This document shows, piece by piece, positions 1-5,885 of a DNA stretch of 7,707 bases; position 1 is the stretch's first letter, and the number at the start of each line of letters is the position of its first letter. The position numbers and the translations under genes were made by a program. Origin of the DNA: Dehalococcoidia bacterium (GTDB lineage: Bacteria > Chloroflexota > Dehalococcoidia > E44-bin15). Under the pieces are notes generated by a model, which saw only the letters and a list, made by a program, of their open reading frames with translations, searched no databases and was not told the DNA's origin. The stretch is taken from contig DAOUVR010000051.1 in NCBI GenBank assembly GCA_030667555.1, positions 1-7,707 of the forward strand, given 5' to 3'.

Positions 1-82
1 CCCCCCCCCCCTTTTGTAAAGGGGGCAAGGGGGATTACGCTGCTTCACAATAAAAACCTATAAGCTCATCATTTCCCATATC

Positions 83-126
83 TAATCCCCCTCAATCCCC
101 CTCTGTAAAGGGGGCAAGGGGGATTA
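83..126. repeat. C5/G5 hairpin inside the 89-bp repeat
   Basis: The left arm begins TAATCCCCCT (83-92) and the right arm ends AGGGGGATTA (117-126), a perfect 10-base pairing. A second inner pairing of CCCCCT (97-102) with AAGGGGG (108-114) lies between them. The transcript or single strand could fold into a strong two-tier hairpin. There is no T-run after it, so an intrinsic terminator is not shown. Confidence 0.7.
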
Positions 127-182
127 CACTGCTTCACAACAAAAACCTGAAAGCCCGTCATTTCCCATATCTAATCCCCCTC

Positions 183-206
183 AATCCCCCTTTGCAAAGG
201 GGGATT
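183..206. repeat. perfect 24-bp palindrome closing the repeat array
   Basis: AATCCCCCTTTG at 183-194 is followed directly by its exact reverse complement at 195-206, so the site reads the same on both strands. It is the third C5/G5 element of the array, but it lacks the GGGGGCAA segment of the other copies, as if an internal deletion had made it symmetric. It could act as a cruciform, a protein-binding site or a bidirectional transcription barrier; nothing in the sequence decides between these. Confidence 0.8.
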
Positions 207-276
207 ATTTTCGTGGTGCTGATAAACCTGTTGAGAAGGGGGACTATTTTTGTGGTACAGATAGGCCTGTTGAGCG
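199..276. repeat. 39-bp degenerate tandem repeat, two copies
   Basis: Bases 199-237 and 238-276 align over 39 positions with about 31 matches. Shared blocks are GGGGGA, TATTTT, GTGGT and CCTGTTGAG. It begins inside the right arm of the palindrome, so it looks like a separate duplication that captured the edge of the 89-bp array. It has no coding content and lies just upstream of the promoter of the following gene. Confidence 0.65.
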
Positions 277-299
277 TCGTGGTCAAGCCAGCGAGCTAG

Positions 300-328
300 T
301 TGACAGATGGCTTTTTGCAGTCTACAAT
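300..328 (+). promoter_or_regulatory. sigma70-type promoter of the DUF4389 gene
   Basis: A perfect -35 box TTGACA (300-305) is followed by a 17-base spacer and TACAAT (323-328), five of six matches to TATAAT. Transcription would start near 335 and give a leader of about 50 bases before the ATG at 388, which has its own Shine-Dalgarno site. The -10 box sits in the first copy of a 14-bp duplication. Confidence 0.6.
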
Positions 329-344
329 CTGCAGTCTAGCATCT
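317..344. repeat. 14-bp tandem duplication over the -10 box
   Basis: Bases 317-330 (GCAGTCTACAATCT) and 331-344 (GCAGTCTAGCATCT) match at 12 of 14 positions. The first copy supplies the TACAAT -10 box; the second has TAGCAT in the same place, close to the expected transcription start. It may be a local slippage duplication or a pair of binding sites. Confidence 0.6.
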
Positions 345-387
345 GTCTCAGATGAGAGAATGGAGTAAGCAATCAAGGAGGTGATTA

Positions 388-942
388 ATGTCGGAGAAAA
401 AGGTATCTTATCCGGTCTCTATCATTGGTGAACTCACCGAGCCGCCGGGTCGCGGTTGGTGGCTCATCAAGTGGCTGCTGGCACTACCACATTACATCAT
501 ATTGTGGTTCTTGTGGATAGCCTTCTTTGTGGTGACTGTCATAGCCTTCTTCGCTATCTTGTTCACGGCGAAGTACCCAAAGGCACTGTTTGACTTCAAT
601 GTAGGGGTTATGCGCTGGTCATGGCGCGTAGGATTCTACAGCTATCAAGCCCTGGGCACTGACAAGTATCCACCTTTCACCCTCAAAGCGGGTGGCTACC
701 CTGCTGATTTGGAGGTGGTCTATCCAGAAAGGCTCTCCCGCGGGCTTGTCCTGGTAAAGTGGTGGCTACTGGCTATTCCGCAGTACATTGTAGTTGTTTT
801 GTTTCAAGGAGGCTGGGGCAGTAGCAATAGCGCAGGCTTGGTTCCTATTCTCGCCATCTTTGCCGGAGTAGCATTACTATTCACTGGTAGGTATCCTGAG
901 GACATTTTCAAGGTTGTTGTGGGCATGAATCGCTGGACGTAA
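388..942 (+). CDS. DUF4389-type membrane protein, probably truncated at its C-terminus
   Basis: This 184-residue protein has two repeats of one module. Each has a basic/aromatic entry (W-x-I/V-K-W-x-L-A-x-P-x-Y-I at about 24-37 and 121-134), a hydrophobic stretch (about 37-60 and 133-166), and F-T-x-[KR]-Y-P near its end (59-64 and 165-170), followed by V-G-x-x-R-W. That fits the DUF4389 family of small membrane proteins, whose function is unknown; I recognise it from memory of the motif. About four membrane segments are likely, and there is no signal peptide. The start is well supported: AGGAGGTGAT lies at 376-385, just before the ATG, and a good promoter lies at 300-328. The first module continues into R-V-x(9)-G-T-D-K-Y-P-P-F-T-L (80-99), but the second stops right after N-R-W-T (181-184). 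The missing counterpart is still encoded in the same frame after the TAA. The loss is about 20 non-membrane residues, so the protein may still work. It appears to be transcribed alone. Confidence 0.8.
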   Translation: MSEKKVSYPVSIIGELTEPPGRGWWLIKWLLALPHYIILWFLWIAFFVVTVIAFFAILFTAKYPKALFDFNVGVMRWSWRVGFYSYQALGTDKYPPFTLKAGGYPADLEVVYPERLSRGLVLVKWWLLAIPQYIVVVLFQGGWGSSNSAGLVPILAIFAGVALLFTGRYPEDIFKVVVGMNRWT

Positions 943-1005
943 CGCGTGTCTGCCTATGCGGCGCTGATGACAGACCGATACCCGCCATTCCGCCTTTGGG
1001 ACTAG
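943..1005 (+). other. in-frame remnant of the DUF4389 C-terminus beyond the TAA stop
   Basis: Reading on in the same frame after the TAA at 940-942 gives RVSAYAALMTDRYPPFRLWD and then TAG at 1003-1005. This matches the same protein's first module at residues 80-99 (R-V, then T-D-K-Y-P-P-F-T-L) and fits the usual end of the family. The stop falls where the first copy has W79. The frame is intact, so a single substitution making TAA, or a sequencing error, explains it better than a frameshift. The full-length product would have been about 205 residues. Confidence 0.7.
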
Positions 1006-1169
1006 TGCTCGACCCAGCCCGAACGGCTTGGCATAGCTCTTTTAGCGTCCAACACTTCCAAGTGATGCGGCGGTCAATCAGCCTTTTCATAGCTTGCCAA
1101 TACGTTCCTTCGCAATAAGGGTTCACATCACATCCATACCGGGCTGTTGGCAATTGCCCCACAATGTGT

Positions 1170-1219
1170 ACAGGTATGCCACTTTAAAATCACAGACAAA
1201 CCTGTGTCCGCATACCTGT
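1170..1219. repeat. nested inverted repeat in the intergenic region
   Basis: ACAGGTATGC (1170-1179) and GCATACCTGT (1210-1219) are perfect 10-base arms separated by 30 bases. Inside the loop a second pair, CACAG (1191-1195) and CTGTG (1202-1206), can stack into a shorter stem. No T-run follows, so it is not a typical intrinsic terminator. It could be a pair of regulator half-sites or a structured RNA segment upstream of the AbfD-family gene. Confidence 0.45.
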
Positions 1220-1359
1220 TATAGCCGCAGCCTCAACAGACTGTTTGCTATGACTATGGTGGCACGCAACAGAAAACCAGAAAGTTGGGTAGCCTAGGAA
1301 GGTTGTTACACCAAGCTGGACCGGCCGACTCTACACCCTATATCGTCAACGAACAGGGA

Positions 1360-1389
1360 TTGGTGACAGTACACGATTTGTGCTACCAT
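1360..1389 (+). promoter_or_regulatory. weak candidate promoter of the AbfD-family gene
   Basis: TTGGTG (1360-1365) is followed after 18 bases by TACCAT (1384-1389), which is preceded by TGC, an extended -10 arrangement. Matches to consensus are three of six and four of six. The expected start, near 1396, would leave a short leader before the GGGGGAG Shine-Dalgarno site at 1417-1423. It is the best-placed candidate, but not a strong one. Confidence 0.3.
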
Positions 1390-1428
1390 TGACATCTCTA
1401 GCAGTCTCAACTCAAAGGGGGAGATAAG

Positions 1429-2880
1429 ATGGGCCTAAAAACCAAGGAAGAATACTTTGACAGCCTGAGGAGGCTGAACCCAAGGTTGTTTATGTTCGGC
1501 GAACAGATAGAGCGTGCGGTTGACCATCCCATAGCCAAGCCATCAGCAAACTCGGTAGCCACGACCTATGAGTTTGCTCAACAACCAGAGCACGAAGACC
1601 TGCTTATAGCCTCGTCACACCTGACCGGGGAGAGAATTAATCGCTTTACCCACATTCACCACAATCGCGATGACCTTATTAAGAAGATAAAGATGCTAAG
1701 GCTGCTAGGACAGAGAACGGCTACCTGCTTTCAACGCTGTGCCGGGATGGATGCTTTAAATACCGTATCGGCGGTTACTTTTGAGATAGATCGAGAGTCT
1801 GGCACTGACTACCACCAAAGGTTTAACGCTTTTCTGAGCTATGTCCAGAAGGAGGACCTGGTTTGTTCAGCAGCTATGACCGATCCCAAGGGCGATCGTC
1901 GCCTAACCCCCAGCCAGCAGAAGGACCCAGATTCATACTTGAGGGCTATAGATGAAACGGCCAACGGGATCGTTGTACGCGGCGCCAAGCTGCATATAAC
2001 CGGCGCACTGAATTCACACGAGATAATCGTTCTCCCCACCAGGGCTATGAGGCCTGAGGACAGGGACTACGCCGTGACCTGCGCCATACCCAGCGACAGC
2101 AAGGGAGTTTCGTATATCTACGGTCGCCAATCAAGCGATACCCGCAAGCTGGAGGGTGTAGAGATCGATGTAGGGAATCCAAGTTTTGGGAGTCAAGAGG
2201 CATTGATAGTATTCGATGATGTCTTCGTCCCTAAAGAGAGGGTTTTCATGATGGGGGAGCATCAGTTTTGTACCCGAGTGGTAGAGGTGTTCGGCTCTTA
2301 TCATCGCAGTAGCTATGGTGGCTGTAAATCTGGGCTGGGTGATGTTCTTATCGGTGCTGCTGCACTCATTGCTGACTACCAGGGGACAGCCCAGGCAGCC
2401 CATATTCGGGACAAGCTGGTCGAGATGACCCATTTAAATGAAACGCTCTACGCCTCGGGCATAGCTTGCTCGGCTGAGGGCTATGAGCTTCCCTCTGGCG
2501 GCTATCTTGTCAATCGCCTGCTGGCCAATGTCTGTAAATTGCACGTGGGCAGATTTCCCTTCGAGATAGTTAGACTAGCCCAGGATATAGCCGGTGGCCT
2601 GATGGTCACCTTACCCTCGGAAAAAGATTACAATCATCCCGAGTTAGGTGACTTATTGCAGAAATATTTGCAGGGGGTGCCTGAAATAGCAACAGAGGAC
2701 AGGGTGCGCATTCTGAGACTACTGGAGAACATGACCCTGGGGACCGGCGCCGTGGGTTACTTGACCGAGTCCCTTCATGGTGCCGGGTCTCCCCAAGCCC
2801 AGCGGATAATGATCGAACGTGAAGCCGACCTGGAGCATAAGAAGCAACTGGCGAGGGATATCGCCAGAGTAAAGCAATGA
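1429..2880 (+). CDS. abfD: 4-hydroxybutyryl-CoA dehydratase / vinylacetyl-CoA isomerase family protein
   Basis: This 483-residue protein is collinear with Clostridium aminobutyricum AbfD as I remember it, with long near-identical stretches (CFQRC, GAMTDPKGDR-like, YGRQSxDTRK, MTHLNETLY, IACSAEGY, EDIAGGLMV-like, HGAGSPQAQRIM). In the family this homotetrameric cytoplasmic FAD/[4Fe-4S] enzyme converts 4-hydroxybutyryl-CoA to crotonyl-CoA and isomerises vinylacetyl-CoA. The cluster ligands are present: C100 and C104 (AbfD C99, C103), H292 and C299. So are the active-site residues Y296, K300, E257, T191 and E447 (AbfD E455). This separates it from flavin monooxygenases of the 4-hydroxyphenylacetate 3-hydroxylase superfamily, which lack the cluster. 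The ATG has a GGGGGAG site 5 bases upstream, and the MGLKTKEEYxxSLR start matches the family. It appears to be a single-gene unit facing the crotonase gene; no CoA transferase or 4-hydroxybutyrate dehydrogenase lies in the window. A paralogue acting on another 4-hydroxyacyl-CoA cannot be excluded. Confidence 0.9.
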   Translation: MGLKTKEEYFDSLRRLNPRLFMFGEQIERAVDHPIAKPSANSVATTYEFAQQPEHEDLLIASSHLTGERINRFTHIHHNRDDLIKKIKMLRLLGQRTATCFQRCAGMDALNTVSAVTFEIDRESGTDYHQRFNAFLSYVQKEDLVCSAAMTDPKGDRRLTPSQQKDPDSYLRAIDETANGIVVRGAKLHITGALNSHEIIVLPTRAMRPEDRDYAVTCAIPSDSKGVSYIYGRQSSDTRKLEGVEIDVGNPSFGSQEALIVFDDVFVPKERVFMMGEHQFCTRVVEVFGSYHRSSYGGCKSGLGDVLIGAAALIADYQGTAQAAHIRDKLVEMTHLNETLYASGIACSAEGYELPSGGYLVNRLLANVCKLHVGRFPFEIVRLAQDIAGGLMVTLPSEKDYNHPELGDLLQKYLQGVPEIATEDRVRILRLLENMTLGTGAVGYLTESLHGAGSPQAQRIMIEREADLEHKKQLARDIARVKQ

Positions 2881-2947
2881 GCAGCCGGGACTAAGTCTCG
2901 ATGAACGTGCTTTAACCTGCTATCCTATCTGAGCGAGGATTTGACCC

Positions 2948-3739
2948 TCATCTTCCCTTGAATTCTGGTGCCCTTTTCTCTAAGAAAGAGCGGATACCTT
3001 CCTCGCGATCCTCAGTCTCGAAGCAGTACTCCAGCGCATAATTATTCATTTGCCAGTGCGCCATCATATCCGTCCGCGACACTTCATACAGCATCCGCTT
3101 GGATATGCCCATAGCCACAGGTGGGCCGCTGGCGATCTCCTTTGCCAGCTCCATTGTAGCTGGCATCAACTCCTCTGCGGGGACCACTCGGTTCAGCAGG
3201 CCAATGGCCAGGGCCTCAGGTGCCTCGATGATACGGCCGGTGAACACCAACTCACAGGCCTTGGCGATGCCGACGATGTGCACCAGGTTGTACGCCCCAC
3301 AGGACTCCGGGGGAATGCCTCTCCTGGTCCAGACTGCGCCCAACCTGGCATTTTCGGAGCCAATGCGGATGTCGCAGGCCAGAGCCAAGCTCAGCCCCTG
3401 ACCTACGGCTGGGCCGTTCACCGCGGCAATGGCCGGCTTCATCATGTCTTGCAGAATCGCCGGGAAGGCATCCCTGTCCTTCCTATCGAGGATGCGCTTT
3501 GCCGTTCTCACTCGTGTGATCTCGGCCGGCCGCTCCTTTACATCCTCACCGGCGCAGAATCCACGGCCAGCCCCGGTGATGACCAGCACCCGCACATCCT
3601 CATCCTGGTCCAGTTCCTCCAGAAGATGAATCAGTTCGTCATGCAGTTGAGCTGTAAAAGCATTAAGCCTGTCTGGTCGGTTCAGGGTGATAGTGGCTAC
3701 ATGATCGGCCTTCTCCAGGATAATAGTCTGATAGTCCAT
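2948..3739 (-). CDS. enoyl-CoA hydratase/isomerase (crotonase) family protein
   Basis: This 263-residue protein has the usual length and order of a crotonase: V-A-T-I-T-L-N-R-P (14-22), oxyanion-hole segments G-F-C-A-G-E-D (60-66) and N-G-P-A-V-G-Q-G (108-115), A-C-D-I-R (121-125), E-L-V-F-T-G (163-168), and a C-terminal E-D-R-E-E-G-I-x-S-F-x-E-K-R. It binds a CoA thioester in the cytoplasm. The active site is unusual. The two glutamates of rat enoyl-CoA hydratase (E144 and E164) align with S117 and W137, so ordinary hydration is unlikely. An acid, E145, sits where dienoyl-CoA isomerase, PaaG-type isomerases and 4-chlorobenzoyl-CoA dehalogenase carry their aspartate. The true substrate is unknown. 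The start is supported by AGGAGGAGAT (plus-strand 3745-3754), five bases before the ATG. The gene converges on the AbfD-family gene with a 67-base gap and has its own promoter candidate. Confidence 0.88.
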   Translation of the reverse strand: MDYQTIILEKADHVATITLNRPDRLNAFTAQLHDELIHLLEELDQDEDVRVLVITGAGRGFCAGEDVKERPAEITRVRTAKRILDRKDRDAFPAILQDMMKPAIAAVNGPAVGQGLSLALACDIRIGSENARLGAVWTRRGIPPESCGAYNLVHIVGIAKACELVFTGRIIEAPEALAIGLLNRVVPAEELMPATMELAKEIASGPPVAMGISKRMLYEVSRTDMMAHWQMNNYALEYCFETEDREEGIRSFLEKRAPEFKGR

Positions 3740-3844
3740 AGTCTATCTCCTCCTATCTAGCAATGCTTTTTGCTTTGGTCCTTAGCCAAATGGGACACTT
3801 TTAGTCAAGGCGAATCTTGCGTTTGTGGCTTTAGCCCTGCTCCG

Positions 3845-3874
3845 ATTATATACCTTTCTAGCCTTCCTACTTAA
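3845..3874 (-). promoter_or_regulatory. candidate promoter of the crotonase gene
   Basis: On the minus strand a perfect TATAAT lies at 3850-3845, with TTAAGT (3874-3869, three of six matches to TTGACA) 18 bases upstream. Transcription would begin near 3838 and leave a leader of about 100 bases before the ATG. The -10 box is strong and the -35 box weak. Confidence 0.4.
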
Positions 3875-3929
3875 GTACGCATCCAGACCCATGTTTCCCC
3901 AGGCCTCATGATATCGCTCATGGCTGTGA

Positions 3930-3958
3930 TTGACAACATGGTTTGGCGAGGCCATAAT
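3930..3958 (+). promoter_or_regulatory. sigma70-type promoter of the SDR-led operon
   Basis: TTGACA (3930-3935) is perfect, the spacer is 17 bases, and CATAAT (3953-3958) matches TATAAT at five of six positions. The predicted start near 3965 gives a leader of about 50 bases for the SDR gene. It probably drives the whole downstream run of four genes, since no comparable promoter is visible in the gaps between them. Confidence 0.6.
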
Positions 3959-3969
3959 CGGTATGAGCC

Positions 3970-3981
3970 GGTGAAATCACC
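3970..3981. promoter_or_regulatory. operator-like dyad at the predicted transcription start
   Basis: GGTGA (3970-3974) and TCACC (3977-3981) are perfect 5-base inverted arms around AA. They lie about 12 bases after the -10 box, where a repressor would block transcription. The dyad is short and could be chance. As RNA it would form only a small hairpin. Confidence 0.25.
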
Positions 3982-4016
3982 AATGGAATACTGGCACGCT
4001 CACTACTCCCCAGTTG

Positions 4017-4772
4017 ATGAATGAATCTATGAAACTGAAAGACAAGATAGCGTTGATTACTGGTGGCGGCAAAGGAATGGGGCGAGCCATTGGACTGGCA
4101 TTTGCCACTGAGGGGGCAGACGTTGTAGTCAACGACCTGGATTATAGTAATGCCCAGAATGTTGCCGCTGAGATCCAGTCTTTAGGGCATCAGGCGCTGG
4201 CCAATGGGGCAGATGTCTCCGATAGCCAGGCCGTGGATAGCATGGTTAAGCAGGCGGTGGATAAGTTTGGTCAGATCGATATTCTGGTGAATTGTGCTGG
4301 CATTCTACTGGTCAAGGAAATAGGCGAGACTGACGATGATGAGTGGGGCCGTGTAATAGCTGTGAACTTAAATGGCGTTTTTTATTGCACCAGGTCTGTG
4401 CTAACTCACTCGATGCTACCCAGGCAAAGTGGTAAGATTATCAGCTTCGCTTCCGTCACACCCCTTAGGGGTGAGGGGTCAGTGTGCGCATACGCCGCCT
4501 CCAAAGGGGGCGTTATTGGATTTACCAAGGCTCTTTCCAGAGAGGTTGGACGAAGTGGAATTAACGTGAACGCTATCGCCCCTGGCTATATAGACACCGA
4601 CCAGACTAAGGACGCCTTTGTCGACCGTACCAGGGAACATGTCATGAGACAAATTACCTTTCGTAGGATAGGGGTCCCGACAGACATAGTCGGCACCGCC
4701 GTTTTCCTCGCCAGTGAAGATTCCGCCTACATGACGGGCCAGACCATTATCGTTGACGGTGGAGTGGTCTAG
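4017..4772 (+). CDS. short-chain dehydrogenase/reductase (SDR), FabG-like, probably NAD-dependent
   Basis: This 251-residue classical SDR oxidises or reduces a hydroxyl/keto group in the cytoplasm; the substrate is not readable. Visible elements are the nucleotide-binding T-G-G-G-K-G-M-G (15-22), N-C-A-G (92-95), and the tetrad N117, S146, Y159 and K163 (Y-A-A-S-K). P-G-Y-I-D-T-D follows, and the protein ends T-G-Q-T-I-I-V-D-G-G, as in FabG-type enzymes. The acidic D40 at the end of the second strand suggests NAD(H) rather than NADP(H). The start is uncertain: no Shine-Dalgarno site precedes TTG 4014, ATG 4017 or ATG 4029. The ATG at 4029 gives the family-typical MKLKDKIALITGG; I list the longest ATG form. 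It is the first gene of the operon and lies 84 bases before the zinc dehydrogenase. Alternatives are 3-hydroxyacyl-CoA, polyol or sugar dehydrogenase. Confidence 0.9.
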   Translation: MNESMKLKDKIALITGGGKGMGRAIGLAFATEGADVVVNDLDYSNAQNVAAEIQSLGHQALANGADVSDSQAVDSMVKQAVDKFGQIDILVNCAGILLVKEIGETDDDEWGRVIAVNLNGVFYCTRSVLTHSMLPRQSGKIISFASVTPLRGEGSVCAYAASKGGVIGFTKALSREVGRSGINVNAIAPGYIDTDQTKDAFVDRTREHVMRQITFRRIGVPTDIVGTAVFLASEDSAYMTGQTIIVDGGVV

Positions 4773-4856
4773 GCGGTGGGAAACGGAATATAGCGCCAGA
4801 TTGAGCTAATACGGACGCAATATCTTGGATGTGATTTATCAGGAGGTGACTCGCCA

Positions 4857-5858
4857 GTGAAAGCAGCAGTGTGGAAAGATATCAGTGTTTTTGAACTGGA
4901 GGAGGTTCCCGAACCACAGCCAAGGCCTGACCAGGTCAAGGTGCAGATAGCCTACTGCGGGATATGCGGCTCCGATCCTCACATTGTGGAAGGTCGGCTG
5001 CCCGTCGCCGGCAAACCACCCCGAATTATCGGCCATGAAGCCTCGGGAACCATAGTAGACGTAGGTAGCGATGTACGGCGCTACCAGGTGGGACAAAGGG
5101 TGGCGGTCAACTATATGGCTTACTGTGGAGCCTGCTATTACTGCCGCAATGGAATGGAGCACTTCTGCCAGAGGCCCTTCTTCTCAGCGAAGTCCTTTGC
5201 GGAGTACGCCGTATTCAAGGAAGATTCAGTGTTCTTGCTCCCCGATAACATTAGCCTGGAAGAGGGAGCCTTGACCGAGCCAATATCTGTGGCCCTCCAC
5301 GCCATTGACGTTGCCAACATCCACCCCGGCAGCTCGGTAGCCATATTTGGAGCAGGCCCTATTGGACTGCTGCTACTGCAGTTGGCTATCAGGTCTGGTG
5401 CCACAAAGACCCTGGTCTCCGAACCAGTGGCGCAGAAAAGGGAACTGGCCAAGCGGCTGGGAGCTGATGTAGTGGTGGACCCCTTCAACGAGAACCTGGA
5501 GGAGATCAGCAAGCAATTGACCGAGTCCAGGGGCTTTGATACCATTCTGGAGGCGAGTGGAAGCCTTGCCGCCGCCAGGGAAGCCATCTTTCTGGTTGAT
5601 AATTGCGGCACCGTACTATGGTTCGGGGTCTATCCACTGGACGGCGAGATAGGTGTCCCACCCTACTATATGTACGATAAAGAGTTGACCATCCGCTCCA
5701 TCGTTAGGTCCCCGTATACCTTTCCGCGAGCTATCGCCCTGTTGCCTAAGCTTGAGCTCAAACCGCTAATCTCAGACATTATACCTCTTGAGGACATCAA
5801 CAAGGCGTTTGCCCTACACAAAGAGGGGAAGGCAGTGAAGATACTAATCAAGCCATGA
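4857..5858 (+). CDS. zinc-dependent medium-chain alcohol/polyol dehydrogenase
   Basis: This 333-residue medium-chain dehydrogenase resembles the sorbitol/threonine dehydrogenase branch. The N-terminal catalytic domain has zinc ligands C37 (G-I-C-G-S-D), H60 and E61 (G-H-E), with E141 (T-E-P) nearby. The structural zinc loop is complete with C90, C93, C96 and C104. The Rossmann domain has G-A-G-P-I-G (165-170), and an acid (E189) after the second strand points to NAD. The likely reaction is oxidation of a secondary alcohol of a polyol, sugar or amino alcohol to a ketone; the exact substrate is unknown. The start is GTG, supported by AGGAGGTGA at 4841-4849 and by the family-typical MKAAVW opening. 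The transketolase N-half follows 27 bases later, so it is probably co-transcribed and functionally linked. Confidence 0.9.
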   Translation: MKAAVWKDISVFELEEVPEPQPRPDQVKVQIAYCGICGSDPHIVEGRLPVAGKPPRIIGHEASGTIVDVGSDVRRYQVGQRVAVNYMAYCGACYYCRNGMEHFCQRPFFSAKSFAEYAVFKEDSVFLLPDNISLEEGALTEPISVALHAIDVANIHPGSSVAIFGAGPIGLLLLQLAIRSGATKTLVSEPVAQKRELAKRLGADVVVDPFNENLEEISKQLTESRGFDTILEASGSLAAAREAIFLVDNCGTVLWFGVYPLDGEIGVPPYYMYDKELTIRSIVRSPYTFPRAIALLPKLELKPLISDIIPLEDINKAFALHKEGKAVKILIKP

Positions 5859-5885
5859 ATTCCAGAACAAACGGAGGAGCACAAC

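Larger units (their letters stand above)
15..207. repeat. 89-bp tandem repeat, about 2.2 copies
   Basis: The unit beginning TGTAAAGGGGGCAAGG at 15 returns at 104, and a shortened copy (TGCAAAGGGGG) begins at 193, so the period is 89 bases. The two full copies (15-103 and 104-192) differ at only a few positions, for example TTACGCTG versus TTACACTG and CCTATAAG versus CCTGAAAG. The C-run at bases 1-14 is probably the tail of a further copy outside the window. Each unit joins a C5/G5 inverted-repeat segment to about 50 bases of AT-richer spacer. No open reading frame uses the period. It resembles dispersed non-coding REP-like or MITE-like repeats, but the family cannot be named from sequence alone. 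Confidence 0.85.
1006..1428. other. intergenic region without a convincing gene
   Basis: I find no supportable gene here. The short open frames on either strand lack a Shine-Dalgarno site and recognisable motifs. The minus strand around 1050-1240 shows scattered Cys and Trp codons in shifted frames (for example W-H-T-C-T-H-C-G near 1150-1182), which could be a decayed zinc-ribbon gene but is too weak to annotate. The region also holds a nested inverted repeat (1170-1219) and a weak promoter close to the next gene. Confidence 0.6.

Noticed and set aside
908..1162. Minus-strand open frame of 84 codons (GTG start) with several Cys and Trp residues
   Set aside because: Half of it is antisense to the DUF4389 gene and its tail, it has no Shine-Dalgarno site, and no family motif is recognisable. 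A decayed zinc-ribbon gene is possible but not supportable.
1094..1297. Plus-strand open frame of 67 codons in the intergenic region
   Set aside because: No ribosome binding site, no domain, and a composition that looks like chance; it also spans the inverted repeat.
1389..1417. Perfect TTGACA at 1389-1394 as a promoter for the AbfD-family gene
   Set aside because: A 17-base spacer leads to TCAAAG, a poor -10 box that touches the Shine-Dalgarno site, so transcription would begin after the ribosome binding site.
2881..2947. Bidirectional terminator between the convergent genes
   Set aside because: Only a weak GGGACT/AGTCTC pairing with a one-base loop is present and there is no T-run, so no intrinsic terminator can be claimed.
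3050..3760. Long plus-strand open frame opposite the crotonase gene
   Set aside because: It is a shadow of the minus-strand gene: the crotonase side has all family motifs and a strong ribosome binding site, while this frame has Cys/His-rich nonsense and no start signal.
4459..4473. CACCCC-TTA-GGGGTG hairpin
   Set aside because: It lies inside the SDR coding sequence, has a three-base loop and no T-run, and the codons fit the protein family; probably chance.
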